Part shown: positions 32,002 to 40,281 of the stretch, piece by piece
How positions within the stretch are numbered: the stretch's first letter is position 1
Layout: every line of letters begins with the position of its first letter
Assembly (NCBI GenBank): GCA_029560455.1
Contig: JAKQKW010000114.1
Coordinates: 1-64,000, forward strand
DNA: 64,000 nt
Source of the DNA: Candidatus Rifleibacteriota bacterium
GTDB taxonomy: Bacteria; Riflebacteria; Ozemobacteria; Ozemobacterales; Ozemobacteraceae
Direction of reading: 5' to 3'
Position numbers and translations under genes: made by a program
Notes under the pieces: model-generated
Seen by the model: the letters and a program-made list of their open reading frames with translations, nothing else
Told to the model about the DNA's origin: nothing
The model's database searches: none

Positions 32002-32937
32002 TCAGTTGGAATCTGCGGGCGCTTCCTGGCGCAGCTGCGCGAGTATGCGGGCAAACCTGTCTGGCATCGGGGCGATGAATTCGAGCTGTTTGCCGGTTAC
32101 CGGGTGTTTAAGGGCAAGACGGTGGCTGTGCAGAAAATGTTCTGCTTTTTTTTCGAGGCGCTTGCCGCCGTAGGTGACGTCGCCAAGCAGCGGATGCCCG
32201 GTAAAAGCCATGTGCACTCGAATCTGGTGCGTACGGCCGGTCAGAATTTTTACTTTAACGAGAGTTGCACCCTTGAGATACTCGAGAACCTCAAAAATGC
32301 TTATGGCCATGCGGCCTTTTTCGGCAGAGGTTGCCTTCATGCGTTTGCGATGAATCTTGTCGCGTTCGATGGCCACCTCGATACGCCCTTTGCGGTTGAC
32401 AATGTGCCCCTGAATGATTGCAAGATACTCTTTTTCGAGTTCATGCCCGGCAAAAGCCTCAGCCAGCTTGCGGTGCGCGTCGCGGGTCTTGGCAAGAATC
32501 ATGACGCCACTGGTGTCTTTATCGAGGCGATGCACGACCCCTGGTCTGGTTGGCGCGCCGATCGGGCTGAGCTTTGTGTGACCGAGCAGAGCCGAGACGA
32601 CGGTGGTTTTTTCTTTGCCGGCACCAGGGTGAACGACAAGACCGGCGGGTTTGTCAATGGCGATCATGTGCCGGTCTTCGAAAAGAATCGGAAAATCAAG
32701 AGTGGTTGCTTTGATTTCGGGTTCGACTTCTTCGGGGCGAAAGGCGATTTCGACATTCTCGCCGCCTTTAACCTTGAGACCTGGTTTAACCAGCTGGTTG
32801 CCCACTTTTATTTCGCCGGTTTTCAGCATTTCCTGGGCAAGGGTGCGCGAAATCTGGCCGAACTTTCTGTTGATTGCCAGATCTATACGTAGCCCGGCGT
32901 ATTCGGGTTCGACGGCCCAGGTTTCAGTTTTGCTCAT
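32002..32937 (-). CDS. rluD: RluA/RluD-family 23S rRNA pseudouridine synthase
   Basis: A 311-residue enzyme that isomerises uridines in RNA. An S4 RNA-binding domain lies at residues 15-75 (RIDLAINRKFGQISRTLAQ). The catalytic domain follows, with the signature HRLDKDTSGVMILAKT containing the catalytic Asp, and the later GRTHQIRVHMAFTGHPLLGD. Family size and order fit RluD (helix 69 uridines), but RluA/RluC cannot be excluded. The gene is within the lsp-lgt operon: its ATG lies 13 nt inside the end of the first lgt gene. Confidence 0.88.
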   Translation of the reverse strand: MSKTETWAVEPEYAGLRIDLAINRKFGQISRTLAQEMLKTGEIKVGNQLVKPGLKVKGGENVEIAFRPEEVEPEIKATTLDFPILFEDRHMIAIDKPAGLVVHPGAGKEKTTVVSALLGHTKLSPIGAPTRPGVVHRLDKDTSGVMILAKTRDAHRKLAEAFAGHELEKEYLAIIQGHIVNRKGRIEVAIERDKIHRKRMKATSAEKGRMAISIFEVLEYLKGATLVKVKILTGRTHQIRVHMAFTGHPLLGDVTYGGKRLEKKAEHFLHSHRLALKHPVTGKQLEFIAPMPDRFARILAQLRQEAPADSN

Positions 32938-33712
32938 CTGCTTTGTCTCCGGTATCAGCTGGATATTTATAGCAGTATATTACCATAAGACCTGCCAATG
33001 TCATAAGAAAGATTGAGGCAAGCTGCCCGGGCGAGAGAACCAGAGTGGTGAAAAAGCCGCCGCGGTCGTCGCCACGAATAAATTCCAGCAGAAATCGCCA
33101 TGCTGAATAAACAAAAACATACAGGCCGGTAAGAACGCCTGAGTGTGTTTTTACCATGAAGGGCCGTCTGCGCAGGAGCAGCGTGATAAAAAATGCCAGC
33201 AGCAGAAGAAAACCACCCTCGTAGGCCTGCGTCGGGTGTCGATAACATCCGGGCGGATCGCTGTCGAGACGATAAATGCTGATAAGATCAGTCCTGGTTC
33301 CATAGCAGCAGCCGTTGATCAGGCAGCCAAAGCGGCCTATAGCGTGTCCGAAGGCCAGAGATGGCGTGACAGCGTCGAATAGAGTGCGCCAGGGCAGTGA
33401 TTTTTTTATAAAATAGACAAGCAGACCGGCGGCGGCGGCAAAAAGCCCGCCATGGAACACCAGACCACCTTCGTGCAGGGCAATCAGGTCGCGAAAGCTG
33501 TTGAACTGCTGCGGAAACAGCGTGATATACATGATTCTTGCGCCTGCCAGACCGGCCAGTGCAATTATCAGCATAAAATCGACAAGATCAGGGCTTTTTA
33601 CGCCTATTGCCCGACAGTTGGCTGAAAAGAGCCGGGTGCCAGCCAGAAAAGCGACCAGCATGAGAATGCCGTAGGTGTAGACGGGCATTTGAAGATCGGC
33701 GAGCAATTGCAT
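32924..33712 (-). CDS. lgt: Prolipoprotein diacylglyceryl transferase, copy 1
   Basis: Lgt moves a diacylglyceryl group from phosphatidylglycerol to the lipobox Cys of prolipoproteins at the inner membrane. This 262-residue copy has about seven hydrophobic helices and the signature HAIGRFGCLINGCCYGT, the variant with Cys-Cys in place of the Gly-Glu of E. coli. LHEGGLVFHGG keeps the conserved His. The start is ATG at 33712. It follows a second lgt gene with a 6-nt gap and overlaps rluD by 14 nt. Duplicated lgt genes in tandem are uncommon. Confidence 0.88.
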   Translation of the reverse strand: MQLLADLQMPVYTYGILMLVAFLAGTRLFSANCRAIGVKSPDLVDFMLIIALAGLAGARIMYITLFPQQFNSFRDLIALHEGGLVFHGGLFAAAAGLLVYFIKKSLPWRTLFDAVTPSLAFGHAIGRFGCLINGCCYGTRTDLISIYRLDSDPPGCYRHPTQAYEGGFLLLLAFFITLLLRRRPFMVKTHSGVLTGLYVFVYSAWRFLLEFIRGDDRGGFFTTLVLSPGQLASIFLMTLAGLMVIYCYKYPADTGDKADEQN

Positions 33713-33718
33713 CAGAAA

Positions 33719-34501
33719 TCAACTCTGCTTCAAATCTACAGAGGTCTGGTCAGGCATGATTCTATGCCGGCGGGTTCGGTCAATAATTTTCCAGGCAACG
33801 AAGGAGAAGGCTATGGCGCCGAGGCCGATCAGCTGAGACAGCTTGAGACCAAACAGCACCGCCGGGTTTTCGGCGCGCCAGAATTCGATAAAAAATCTGA
33901 AAAAACCATAAAGAGCCATGCAGGCAAGAAACATTTCGCCATGATTGCGTCTGAAACGGCGCAAATACTGGATAATGATGAATATCGCCAGGCCTGAAGC
34001 CGACTCATACAGTTGAGTTGGATGATGCAGGCCAGGGCCGGCGTGTTCAAAATGAAAACCCCAGAAATAGCTGCAGGCAGTGCCGTAACAGCAGCCATTG
34101 AAAAAGCAGCCAAGCCGCGCCAGCATGATTCCGAGCGGCAGACCGAAGCCTATGCAGTCCATGACCGGCCAGAAAGGTATTTTTCGCGCCTTGAGGTAGA
34201 GAAGGTCGAAGATGAAACTGCTGATGACTGAACCATAGAAGGTCAGGCCGCCCTGTTCGAAGGCGAAAAAATCAGAAAAGGTGAGTTTTTCAGGGTTGTA
34301 TTCGAGCAGAAACAGCAGTCGCGAGCCCATGATGCCGACGATCAGCTGAATGATCAGCATGTCGAAAATTGCTTCGCGGTTGAGGCCGGCGCGCCCCGCT
34401 TCGCGCAGAATGATAAAAGTGCCGGCTGTGTAGCCGGCAGCGATCAGCAGACCATAGGTATAGACGTTGAACCAGGGCGTTGAAAGCAGAATCGGATACA
34501 T
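33719..34501 (-). CDS. lgt: Prolipoprotein diacylglyceryl transferase, copy 2
   Basis: A 260-residue paralogue of the neighbouring Lgt with the same helix layout and signature (LARLGCFFNGCCYGTACSYF). In the segment where copy 1 has GGLVFHGG, this copy has GGLTFYGS, so the His position is Tyr. The two copies differ widely in sequence, so this is an old duplication rather than a recent one. It may act on different prolipoproteins or lipids, or be partly inactive. It sits between lspA (9-nt gap) and copy 1 (6-nt gap). Confidence 0.85.
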   Translation of the reverse strand: MYPILLSTPWFNVYTYGLLIAAGYTAGTFIILREAGRAGLNREAIFDMLIIQLIVGIMGSRLLFLLEYNPEKLTFSDFFAFEQGGLTFYGSVISSFIFDLLYLKARKIPFWPVMDCIGFGLPLGIMLARLGCFFNGCCYGTACSYFWGFHFEHAGPGLHHPTQLYESASGLAIFIIIQYLRRFRRNHGEMFLACMALYGFFRFFIEFWRAENPAVLFGLKLSQLIGLGAIAFSFVAWKIIDRTRRHRIMPDQTSVDLKQS

Positions 34502-34510
34502 GCTTCAGGC

Positions 34511-35119
34511 TCAGGCCGCAGTGGGCGTCAGGCCTTCTGAACTGGTTTCCTCATCTTCGTCAGGGCTCAGAAAGAAGATGTCGACGAACAACATGAATAC
34601 GCCAAGATCGATGGCGATATCGGCCACGTTGAACACCGGAAAATCAAAGCTGCCGAAGTGAAAGAGAAAGAAATCGACGACAAAGCCATAAACGATGCGA
34701 TCATAGAGATTACCGACCGCTCCTCCGACAAGCAGTGCCAGGGCCCAGCGGGTCATGCGTTCTTCTTCGGGCAGTTTGAGGCTGTAATAGGCAATGATTA
34801 TTATCATTGTCATTGCCATCAGAATCGGTGGCAGACGCCAGTCCGGGAACCAGCCGAAGGCAACGCCGGGGTTCTTTACATAGGTGAGGGTAAAGAAATT
34901 GTCGACGACGTTGACCGGGAGCAGGTGAGAATTGTTAACGACCAGTAGTTTGGTAACCCGGTCGACAACATAAAAAATAAGTGCATACAGAAGGACCGAG
35001 GGAGACCTGAGGTGGTAGCCCAGGTTTCTGATGACATACAGAGGGTAAATTGCCAGGGTATAGAGACCCGTTATCAGCCAGGTGGCTGTCCATACCAGTG
35101 CGTTGCTGATTAGTTTCAT
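34511..35119 (-). CDS. lspA: Lipoprotein signal peptidase (LspA)
   Basis: LspA is the aspartic signal peptidase II that cuts prolipoproteins before the lipid-modified Cys. The protein has 202 residues from the ATG at 35119, chosen because AGGGA lies 8 nt upstream. The frame extends further to 35197. Signatures are complete: DRVTKLLVV, KNPGVAFGWFPD, GGAVGNLYDRIVYGFVVDFF with the first catalytic Asp and FNVADIAIDLGV with the second. The N-terminus is longer than usual by about 40 residues and contributes an extra hydrophobic helix. It heads an operon with two lgt genes, so the lipoprotein maturation steps are co-expressed. Confidence 0.92.
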   Translation of the reverse strand: MKLISNALVWTATWLITGLYTLAIYPLYVIRNLGYHLRSPSVLLYALIFYVVDRVTKLLVVNNSHLLPVNVVDNFFTLTYVKNPGVAFGWFPDWRLPPILMAMTMIIIIAYYSLKLPEEERMTRWALALLVGGAVGNLYDRIVYGFVVDFFLFHFGSFDFPVFNVADIAIDLGVFMLFVDIFFLSPDEDEETSSEGLTPTAA

Positions 35120-35288
35120 AATTTCCCTGAGAATAAGATAACGATGCGAAATCTTCAACCCTTTCGGCAGGTTTCCGGAATTCGTGAATGAAAACATGAA
35201 GTTTTTTTATTTAATTTTAGCAATCTGTTCTGCCGATAAACCAAGGGTATAAGTATAAGACATTGCGTCTGGAGGTCACAGATCAACT

Positions 35289-36323
35289 ATGAAGTCTTAC
35301 CGTCGCCTGCCTGATCACCCCTGGCTGATGCTGTTTCTGCTTGTGGCAGTAACCATGCTGACAGCCGGTTGTTCATCGAGTTCCTCAGATTCCGGCGGAA
35401 ACGTTAACCCGCTTGGCGCCTATCAGACAACAAACGGAGCCGGTGGACTGGCTACCGATGGCGTCGTTCAGAATCCTGGCCAGATAACTACTCCGATTGT
35501 CACAGTTCCAACCGGTGGCAGTGGCGTCAATGGCCACGACAATGCGCCGCTGCTCGATAACATGCATCCGGGCTGGCAGCAGGCTTCATGTCTGAGTTGC
35601 CATAATGATACTACCCGTAACCCGGATCACAATTACACTGATGACAAGCAGTGCTATCTCTGCCATGGCACCAATGGTCTGCCCGGTTTTGGCGATACTA
35701 TTCCGCCGATTATCAGCGGTGTAGTTGCCACTCCGCTTTCAACTTCGGTGACCATAACCTGGAAAAGTGACGAAGAATGCCTTAGTCGGCTTGTTCTCAA
35801 AACCGTTGGCGGCGATCGGCTCGAATTTCCCGTCAGTACTACCTACAAAACCAGTCATAAATATGAAATCAACGGTCTGCTGGCTTCGACCAGATACACC
35901 TATGAGCTGATCTGCACCGATAAGAGCAGTAACCGCACCACCACTGCAACTTTTGGCGTGCTCTCATTCACAACTCTTGAAGCAGTCACGACTCCCACAA
36001 CCACTACCACCACTCCCACAACCCCGACGACCCCTGCAACAACCGTTTTCAACAGCATAGATGTTTCCAAGAGCGGCCCTTATAAAGCCAGTATCAATTT
36101 CTCACTCAAAGAACCCGCAAAATGCATTGTTTACATTTTTAGAGATGGCGAAAACAACCCGCTCGACGAAGAAGACCTCGGCACGGTTAACAGTTCTTAC
36201 AGCAACAAACTGTTTTCTTTGACTGCCAACACGACCTATCAGGTTCGCATCTTTGCCACGGTGGTTTCAACCAATCTTGAAGAGAGAACTCCCCCTTACA
36301 CTTTTACCACCGATGCACTCTGA
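35289..36323 (+). CDS. Two-heme c-type cytochrome lipoprotein with fibronectin-III-like domains
   Basis: A 344-residue exported lipoprotein. The signal ends in the lipobox LTAGC with Cys28. A Ser/Gly/Thr-rich linker leads to two heme-binding motifs, CLSCH (101-105) and CYLCH (122-126). Two fibronectin-III-like domains follow (about 140-230 and 255-340; TSVTITWKSDEECLSRLVL and LLASTRYTYELICTDKSSN are typical strands), joined by a Thr-Pro-rich linker (about 233-253). It should be anchored to a membrane and carry one or two hemes for electron transfer or signalling. GGAGG lies 13 nt from the ATG, a little far. It is monocistronic, with its own terminator. Confidence 0.8.
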   Translation: MKSYRRLPDHPWLMLFLLVAVTMLTAGCSSSSSDSGGNVNPLGAYQTTNGAGGLATDGVVQNPGQITTPIVTVPTGGSGVNGHDNAPLLDNMHPGWQQASCLSCHNDTTRNPDHNYTDDKQCYLCHGTNGLPGFGDTIPPIISGVVATPLSTSVTITWKSDEECLSRLVLKTVGGDRLEFPVSTTYKTSHKYEINGLLASTRYTYELICTDKSSNRTTTATFGVLSFTTLEAVTTPTTTTTTPTTPTTPATTVFNSIDVSKSGPYKASINFSLKEPAKCIVYIFRDGENNPLDEEDLGTVNSSYSNKLFSLTANTTYQVRIFATVVSTNLEERTPPYTFTTDAL

Positions 36324-36360
36324 ACTTTGTTCCGGTTAACCGGAAATTCTGTGACAGTTG

Positions 36361-36392
36361 CGCCTCTCCCTGCGGAGAGGCGTTTTTCTTTT
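36361..36392 (+). terminator. Intrinsic terminator of the cytochrome lipoprotein gene
   Basis: CGCCTCTCC-CTGC-GGAGAGGCG forms a perfect 9-bp GC-rich stem followed by TTTTTCTTTT. It lies about 38 nt past the stop codon. Confidence 0.9.
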
Positions 36393-36420
36393 GCAGTCTG
36401 TCGTTTCGACAGGTTTCTTC

Positions 36421-36449
36421 TTGAAACTGGGTATTAAATCTGGTATAAC
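36421..36449 (+). promoter_or_regulatory. Sigma-70-like promoter of accD-accA-rpoD
   Basis: TTGAAA (36421-36426) and TATAAC (36444-36449) are exactly 17 nt apart. The start of transcription would fall near 36456, giving a leader of about 40 nt before accD. The -10 box lies inside the palindrome listed next. Confidence 0.6.
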
Positions 36450-36456
36450 CAGATTT
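36436..36456. promoter_or_regulatory. Perfect palindrome over the -10 box of the acc operon, FadR-like operator
   Basis: AAATCTGGT-ATA-ACCAGATTT is a perfect 9-bp inverted repeat with a 3-nt centre. The TGGT-N3-ACCA core fits the binding pattern of the FadR subfamily of GntR regulators. As I recall it, the E. coli fadBA FadR site (ATCTGGTACGACCAGAT) differs only in the centre. Bound protein would cover the -10 element and block transcription of accD-accA-rpoD. No regulator gene is seen nearby. Confidence 0.55.
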
Positions 36457-36496
36457 TATGAAAACATTTCCAATTCTTTACATTTGGCGGTAACGC

Positions 36497-37321
36497 ATGG
36501 GATGGTTTGACAAGCTTACCCGTCCCAGACGGGACACCCCCTCCGACCTCTGGAAAAAGTGCCCGGCCTGTAACGAAACTCTTTTGATCAAGGATCTGGC
36601 AAAGAACCTTTTTCTTTGCAGTAAGTGCGATCATCATCTTCGCATGCCCCTCTGGGATCGCATTGCCCTGCTTACCGACGACAATTCTTTTGTCGAGATC
36701 GACCATGACATGAAATCTGTCGATCCGCTGAATTTTGTCGATTCAAAGCCTTACCCCGAGCGCATGGCAGAGGCTATTAAAAAGACGGATGTCAATGAGG
36801 CGGTTGCCACCGGTCGGGCGACTTTGTCGGGCCGCAAGGTGTTCCTCGGGGTAATGAATTTTGACTTTATGGGTGGCAGCATGGGTTCGGTCGTTGGCGA
36901 AAAGTTGACGACGATTCTCGAGCTGGGTGCGCAGGAAAAAGCGCCTGTAATCATTGTTTCAGCAAGCGGTGGCGCCCGTATGCAGGAAGGTATTTTTTCG
37001 CTGATGCAGATGGCTAAAACTTCAGCTGCGATTAAACGGCTCAATCAGGTGGCGGTGCCTTTTATTTCCATCATGACTGACCCGACTACCGGTGGTGTCT
37101 CGGCAAGCTTCGCCAGCCTTGGTGATGTTAATATCGCTGAACCCGGTGCCTTGATCGGTTTTGCCGGCCCGAGGGTAATCGAGCAGACTATCAGGCAGAA
37201 GCTGCCCGAGGGATTTCAGCGTTCGAAGTTTCTACTCGAGCATGGCATGCTCGATTGCGTCATTCATCGTCGGGTAATGAAAAATACTGTTGCACGAATT
37301 CTGCGGCTTCTGGTAGCCTGA
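36497..37321 (+). CDS. accD: Acetyl-CoA carboxylase carboxyltransferase subunit beta
   Basis: AccD, with AccA, transfers carboxyl from biotin to acetyl-CoA, making malonyl-CoA for fatty acid synthesis. The 274-residue protein has the N-terminal zinc ribbon (Cys22, Cys25, Cys41, Cys44) and the crotonase-like carboxyltransferase domain: KVFLGVMNFDFMGGSMGSVVGEK, SASGGARMQEGIFSLMQMAK and FIGFAGPRVIEQTI-type segments (here LIGFAGPRVIEQTI). GGCGG precedes the ATG. It is the first gene of a three-gene operon with accA (10-nt spacer) and a primary-type sigma factor. Confidence 0.95.
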   Translation: MGWFDKLTRPRRDTPSDLWKKCPACNETLLIKDLAKNLFLCSKCDHHLRMPLWDRIALLTDDNSFVEIDHDMKSVDPLNFVDSKPYPERMAEAIKKTDVNEAVATGRATLSGRKVFLGVMNFDFMGGSMGSVVGEKLTTILELGAQEKAPVIIVSASGGARMQEGIFSLMQMAKTSAAIKRLNQVAVPFISIMTDPTTGGVSASFASLGDVNIAEPGALIGFAGPRVIEQTIRQKLPEGFQRSKFLLEHGMLDCVIHRRVMKNTVARILRLLVA

Positions 37322-37331
37322 CGGGGTACAT

Positions 37332-38309
37332 ATGGCAAAAGATTTTGAATTCGAAAAATCAATTATCGAGCTTGAAGCCCGTATAAAAGAGCTGCAGGCC
37401 ATTTCTGAAACCGGCAAAGTCGATCTTTCGCGCGAGATCAGAGCAATTACCGAAAAGGTCGATGCCCTCAAGAATGATGTTTATGGCAATCTTGAGCCCT
37501 GGCAGATCACTCAGGTGGCCCGCCACATCAATCGCCCGTCGACTCTTGATCTGATCAAGCATTTGTGCGGTGAAGAATTTGTCGAACTGCATGGCGACCG
37601 TCTGTTCGGTGATGACCCGGCAATTGTTTCCGGTATCGGCCGGATTGGCGACCAGCGGGTTATGATCATCGGGCACCAGAAGGGGCACGACACCGAAGAA
37701 AATATTTACCGCAATTTTGGTATGCCGCACCCCGAAGGCTATCGCAAGGCCCTGCGTATGATGCGCACTGCTGAGCGCTTTGGTCTGCCGATTATCGCCT
37801 TTATTGACACTCCCGGCGCTTTCCCTGGTATTGGCGCCGAAGAGCGTGGCCAGAGCGATGCAATTGCGCGCAATCTCGCCGAAATGTCCGGAATCAGGGT
37901 TCCGATTCTTTGTTTTGTCACAGGCGAGGGTGGCAGCGGCGGTGCTCTGGCAATCGGCGTCGGTGACCGCGTGTTCATGTTTGAGTTTTCAGTTTATTCA
38001 GTAATTTCAGCCGAAGGCTGTGCCGCCATTCTCTGGAACGATCCGGCTAAAACGAAAGAAGCGGCGACCGCGCTCAAGCTTCGTGCCTCCAACCTGCTTG
38101 AAGCAGGGATCATCGACGGCATACTTCCTGAGCCAATTGGCGGTGCACATCGTAATCATCAGATGGCTGCCGATGAAATTAAAAAGCAGATCGAAAAACA
38201 TCTACCTTCATTATTGGCGATGAACGCCGATAAGTTATTGGACGAACGCTACAAAAAGTTTCGCGGCATGGGAAGATTCACCCGCGAAGAGGAGCTGGAG
38301 CATGCCTAA
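37332..38309 (+). CDS. accA: Acetyl-CoA carboxylase carboxyltransferase subunit alpha
   Basis: AccA is the partner of AccD. The 325-residue protein opens with the usual helical arm ([16 protein letters not shown]), then [49 protein letters not shown] and [17 protein letters not shown], all typical. The [19 protein letters not shown] segment forms part of the active site. GGGG lies upstream of the ATG. Its stop lies 8 nt inside the sigma factor gene. Having accD and accA adjacent allows balanced subunit production. Confidence 0.96.
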   Translation: MAKDFEFEKSIIELEARIKELQAISETGKVDLSREIRAITEKVDALKNDVYGNLEPWQITQVARHINRPSTLDLIKHLCGEEFVELHGDRLFGDDPAIVSGIGRIGDQRVMIIGHQKGHDTEENIYRNFGMPHPEGYRKALRMMRTAERFGLPIIAFIDTPGAFPGIGAEERGQSDAIARNLAEMSGIRVPILCFVTGEGGSGGALAIGVGDRVFMFEFSVYSVISAEGCAAILWNDPAKTKEAATALKLRASNLLEAGIIDGILPEPIGGAHRNHQMAADEIKKQIEKHLPSLLAMNADKLLDERYKKFRGMGRFTREEELEHA

Positions 38310-39303
38310 GAGCAAGCCAAAAGCAGGCGAAGTGACTGACAAGGCTGATAAGCCGGTTGAAGCCCGGAAAAAGCCCGTGCATGAAGAGATCAAGGTCGCT
38401 TCGCCTTATCGCAAACGAAGTGATGAAGACGTTGTCGATCATCAGGACGAACGCGAAAAGCGCAAGGAAGAGTCGATTTTTGACGACTCGGTGAAGCTCT
38501 ATCTGCAGCAGCTCACCAAGCTCAGCCTGGCAACCCATGACCAGGAAAAGGAGTTCGCCCGGCGTATTCTTGAGGGTGACCCGGAGGCCCGCGAGGCTCT
38601 GATTACTGCAAATCTCAGGCTGGTAGTCAGTATCGCCAAAAAATACACCAACCGTGGCCTGCTCTTTCTTGACCTGATTCAGGAAGGTAACCTTGGTTTG
38701 CTGCGTTCGATAGAAAAATTCGATTATACGATGGGTTACAAGTTTTCGACCTATTCGACCTGGTGGATACGGCAGGCGATAACCCGCGCTCTGGCTGAAC
38801 AGTCGAGGGTTATCCGCATTCCGGTTCATATTATGGAAATCGTCAACAAGGTTCGCAAGCAGATTCGCATGTTCGTCCAGGAAAAGGGTCGCGAGCCCAG
38901 CATGGAAGAGCTGTCTGCCCGTGTCGACCTGCCTGTTGACCGCATCGAAGAAGTGGTTCGCCTGACTCAGGAACCGGTTTCGCTTGAAATCTCGGTTGGC
39001 AATAAAGAAGATACTTCTCTCGAAAACTATATTTCGAATGACGATGCCGTCAGCCCCGAAGAGGCTGTTATTGACTCACTGCTGCGCGATCAGATCGGTC
39101 GCGTTCTCGAGACTCTCTCAGATCGTGAACAGATTGTCATCAAGCTGCGTTTTGGGCTTGACGACGGCACGCCGCGCTCGCTTGAAGAAATCGGCAGAAT
39201 TCTCGGGGTAACCCGCGAGCGGGTGCGTCAGGTCGAAGAGAAAGCTCTGAAAAAGCTGCGCGCTAACTCGACGCCGAAGCTGAAAGAATATTATCACCGC
39301 TGA
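38302..39303 (+). CDS. rpoD: RNA polymerase sigma-70 factor, RpoD/SigA type
   Basis: A 333-residue sigma factor with regions 1.2 ([15 protein letters not shown]), 2 ([67 protein letters not shown]), 3 and 4 ([45 protein letters not shown]). The -10 recognition segment is far closer to RpoD/SigA than to RpoS. There is no region 1.1, only a short basic/acidic N-terminal tail. It may be the housekeeping factor or a close group 2 paralogue, and that cannot be settled here. GGAG precedes the ATG, which overlaps the accA stop by 8 nt. A terminator follows. Confidence 0.85.
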   Translation: MPKSKPKAGEVTDKADKPVEARKKPVHEEIKVASPYRKRSDEDVVDHQDEREKRKEESIFDDSVKLYLQQLTKLSLATHDQEKEFARRILEGDPEAREALITANLRLVVSIAKKYTNRGLLFLDLIQEGNLGLLRSIEKFDYTMGYKFSTYSTWWIRQAITRALAEQSRVIRIPVHIMEIVNKVRKQIRMFVQEKGREPSMEELSARVDLPVDRIEEVVRLTQEPVSLEISVGNKEDTSLENYISNDDAVSPEEAVIDSLLRDQIGRVLETLSDREQIVIKLRFGLDDGTPRSLEEIGRILGVTRERVRQVEEKALKKLRANSTPKLKEYYHR

Positions 39304-39323
39304 TACTTGTTATTGTAAACAGA

Positions 39324-39357
39324 AAACGGGCTGTTCTGCATGACAGCCCGTTTTTTT
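39324..39357. terminator. Bidirectional intrinsic terminator
   Basis: AAACGGGCTGT / ACAGCCCGTTT forms an 11-bp stem with an 8-nt loop, followed by TTTT on the plus strand and TTTTC on the minus strand. It lies between the convergent rpoD and 39367-40278 genes and can serve both. Confidence 0.88.
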
Positions 39358-39366
39358 GTCGCCGTT

Positions 39367-40278
39367 TTAATCCCAGATTTTGAACAGATCGTCGGTGCCT
39401 GGCGGTGGCGGCTCAAGCTCTGTTGGCTGAGTTTTCACCGGGGTGCCATCAGAGTTTTCTTCGAGGTTTTCGCTTTCTGAAGCCGGCTCTGAAAGAGTGC
39501 TGATTTCGCCGGAGTCGAACTGGGCCAACCTTTCGAGCTCTGCGAGCGGGTCGTCAGACTCAAGTATTGCTGGAGCAGCGGCTGTCGTGGTGCCCTGAGT
39601 TTCTGACAGCTGACTGCCGACCGGTCTGAACAGTTCTTTGATGCCGGTGCCAAAAGGCTTTTTGCTGCCGGTTTCAATGAAACCGCGCAGAACCTTGATA
39701 CTGCCATCAGATGGAAACAGCGCGGCAAAAGATACAAAATAGTCGTTCAAAAGTCTGAATTCTTCGTCAGAAAGCTTCTTTATTGCCCGGTTGAGTCTGG
39801 TCGTCAGGTCAGCATCTCTTTGTGGGTCGAGGTTGAGAGCTTTCAGCAGTGTCTGATGAAAAGACCGTCTCAGATCTGGAGAGAGGCGATTGATCAGCTC
39901 GGGGCAGAACTGCACGAGAGGCAGTGTTGCCCAGATCTCTGGTCTGGCCTGTTTCAGAACCACGGAGAATTTGCCATTACCGAACTGGCGTGCCAGGGTG
40001 TAAATACCCTGAACCTCGTCGAGCAGTACGTAGAATTTGCGATGAATTGCCCACAATTTTTCTTCAGGTCTTGCCGAGGCAGGTGATGAGGGTGGCATGA
40101 ACGAAAACGGCAGGGATGTCTTGCTGATCAGCATTTCGTCGGAACTTAACGAAGACAGGGCTCTGGCTTCATTGTTCAGCAGCCAGAGCTTGAATGGCGA
40201 AGTGATGTTGTTCGCCTGGGTCTGAGCATGAATCGGCCCTGCAACAAGAAGTGAAAGCAGCAGAAAAATCTTTTTCAT
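39367..40278 (-). CDS. Secreted protein of unknown function
   Basis: A 303-residue protein that I do not recognise. A clear signal peptide (MKKIFLLLSLLVAGPIHAQ, cut after about residue 18) is followed by a mainly helical region (about 80-200; PLVQFCPELINRLSPDLR, RLNRAIKKLSDEEFRLL) and a low-complexity acidic C-terminal third rich in Glu, Ser, Thr and Pro that ends DDLFKIWD. The tail seems disordered, with the last residues perhaps a short docking motif. It is the last gene of the long NHL-MltG-RNase G operon, 3 nt after the previous stop. Confidence 0.6.
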   Translation of the reverse strand: MKKIFLLLSLLVAGPIHAQTQANNITSPFKLWLLNNEARALSSLSSDEMLISKTSLPFSFMPPSSPASARPEEKLWAIHRKFYVLLDEVQGIYTLARQFGNGKFSVVLKQARPEIWATLPLVQFCPELINRLSPDLRRSFHQTLLKALNLDPQRDADLTTRLNRAIKKLSDEEFRLLNDYFVSFAALFPSDGSIKVLRGFIETGSKKPFGTGIKELFRPVGSQLSETQGTTTAAAPAILESDDPLAELERLAQFDSGEISTLSEPASESENLEENSDGTPVKTQPTELEPPPPGTDDLFKIWD

Positions 40279-40281
40279 CTT

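Noticed and set aside
31915..32892. Long plus-strand open frame of 325 codons
   Set aside because: It lies fully antisense to the clear pseudouridine synthase and minor-pilin-like genes, and its translation has no family features.
35985..36050. Repetitive ACC/CCC-rich tract that looked like a microsatellite
   Set aside because: It encodes the Thr-Pro linker between the fibronectin-III-like domains in frame and has no strict unit.
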